This document shows, one piece after another, positions 32,891 to 32,909 of a DNA stretch of 32,909 nt. This DNA is from Hyphomicrobiales bacterium. Its GTDB lineage: Bacteria; Pseudomonadota; Alphaproteobacteria; Rhizobiales; Hyphomicrobiaceae. The stretch spans positions 1-32,909 of the forward strand of contig JANXRM010000501.1 in NCBI GenBank assembly GCA_025353015.1, read 5' to 3'. The notes beneath the pieces are model-generated. The model had not been told where the DNA came from. It saw only the letters and a list, made by a program, of their open reading frames with translations, and did no database searches. Both the position numbers and the translations under genes were made by a program. Position 1 is the stretch's first letter; each line of letters begins with the position of its first letter.

Positions 32891-32909
32891 TGAGCCCGTG
32901 CCGGTTTAC

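Noticed and set aside
1-32909. CRISPR arrays, tRNA or rRNA genes, insertion sequences, phage attachment sites
   Set aside because: No regularly spaced repeats, no cloverleaf or CCA-type ends, no transposase or integrase frames and no target-site duplications were recognised by reading.

Overview
This is a GC-rich chromosomal segment that looks alphaproteobacterial, most likely Hyphomicrobiales/Rhizobiales. The main reasons are the gene order sppA-ihfB-lapA-trpF-trpB-trpA-accD-folC, an AccD with a degenerate zinc ribbon, and several TTG/GTG starts with good Shine-Dalgarno sequences. Genus cannot be set from the sequence alone. I saw no tRNA, rRNA, CRISPR array or insertion sequence.

Layout. 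(1) 1-2.9 kb: the N-terminal part of an acyl-CoA synthetase (minus strand, cut by the window edge), divergent from a non-housekeeping acyl carrier protein and a FabF-type ketoacyl-ACP synthase that ends at a strong terminator. (2) 2.9-7.0 kb: an envelope group with PspA-like protein (minus), LemA and an M48 membrane protease (plus), then an ELM1-like protein (minus). (3) 7.0-9.0 kb: def and fmt, the N-formyl cycle of translation initiation, followed by an in-frame C-terminal scrap of a TadG/vWA-like protein. (4) 9.0-13.4 kb, minus strand: a class III CoA-transferase and a three-gene tripartite tricarboxylate transporter (tctC, tctB, tctA). (5) 13.8-23.8 kb, plus strand: an aromatic/hydroaromatic catabolic island holding an extradiol dioxygenase, a branched-chain-amino-acid-type ABC importer (binding protein, two permeases, one fused double ATPase), protocatechuate 3,4-dioxygenase pcaHG, a catabolic-type shikimate dehydrogenase and a two-domain 3-dehydroshikimate dehydratase. 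(6) 24.3-32.9 kb: sppA, ihfB, lapA, then trpF-trpB, an inserted AAA ATPase gene, trpA, accD and folC.

The genes of region 5 spell out a route: uptake of a quinate/shikimate- or aromatic-acid-type substrate, oxidation of shikimate to 3-dehydroshikimate, dehydration to protocatechuate, and intradiol ring cleavage. Later beta-ketoadipate steps (pcaB, pcaC, pcaD) are not in the window.

Points most worth a second look: PcaH has Phe where the axial iron-ligand Tyr is expected; livH carries a one-base frameshift in a run of five C while its old stop still overlaps the livM start; LivG and LivF are one polypeptide; a stand-alone AAA/winged-helix ATPase splits trpB from trpA; and the shikimate dehydrogenase has Phe in place of a substrate-binding Ser and an Asp suggesting NAD use. 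No clear multi-gene novel system was found. The trp-embedded ATPase and the PcaH variant are the best leads.
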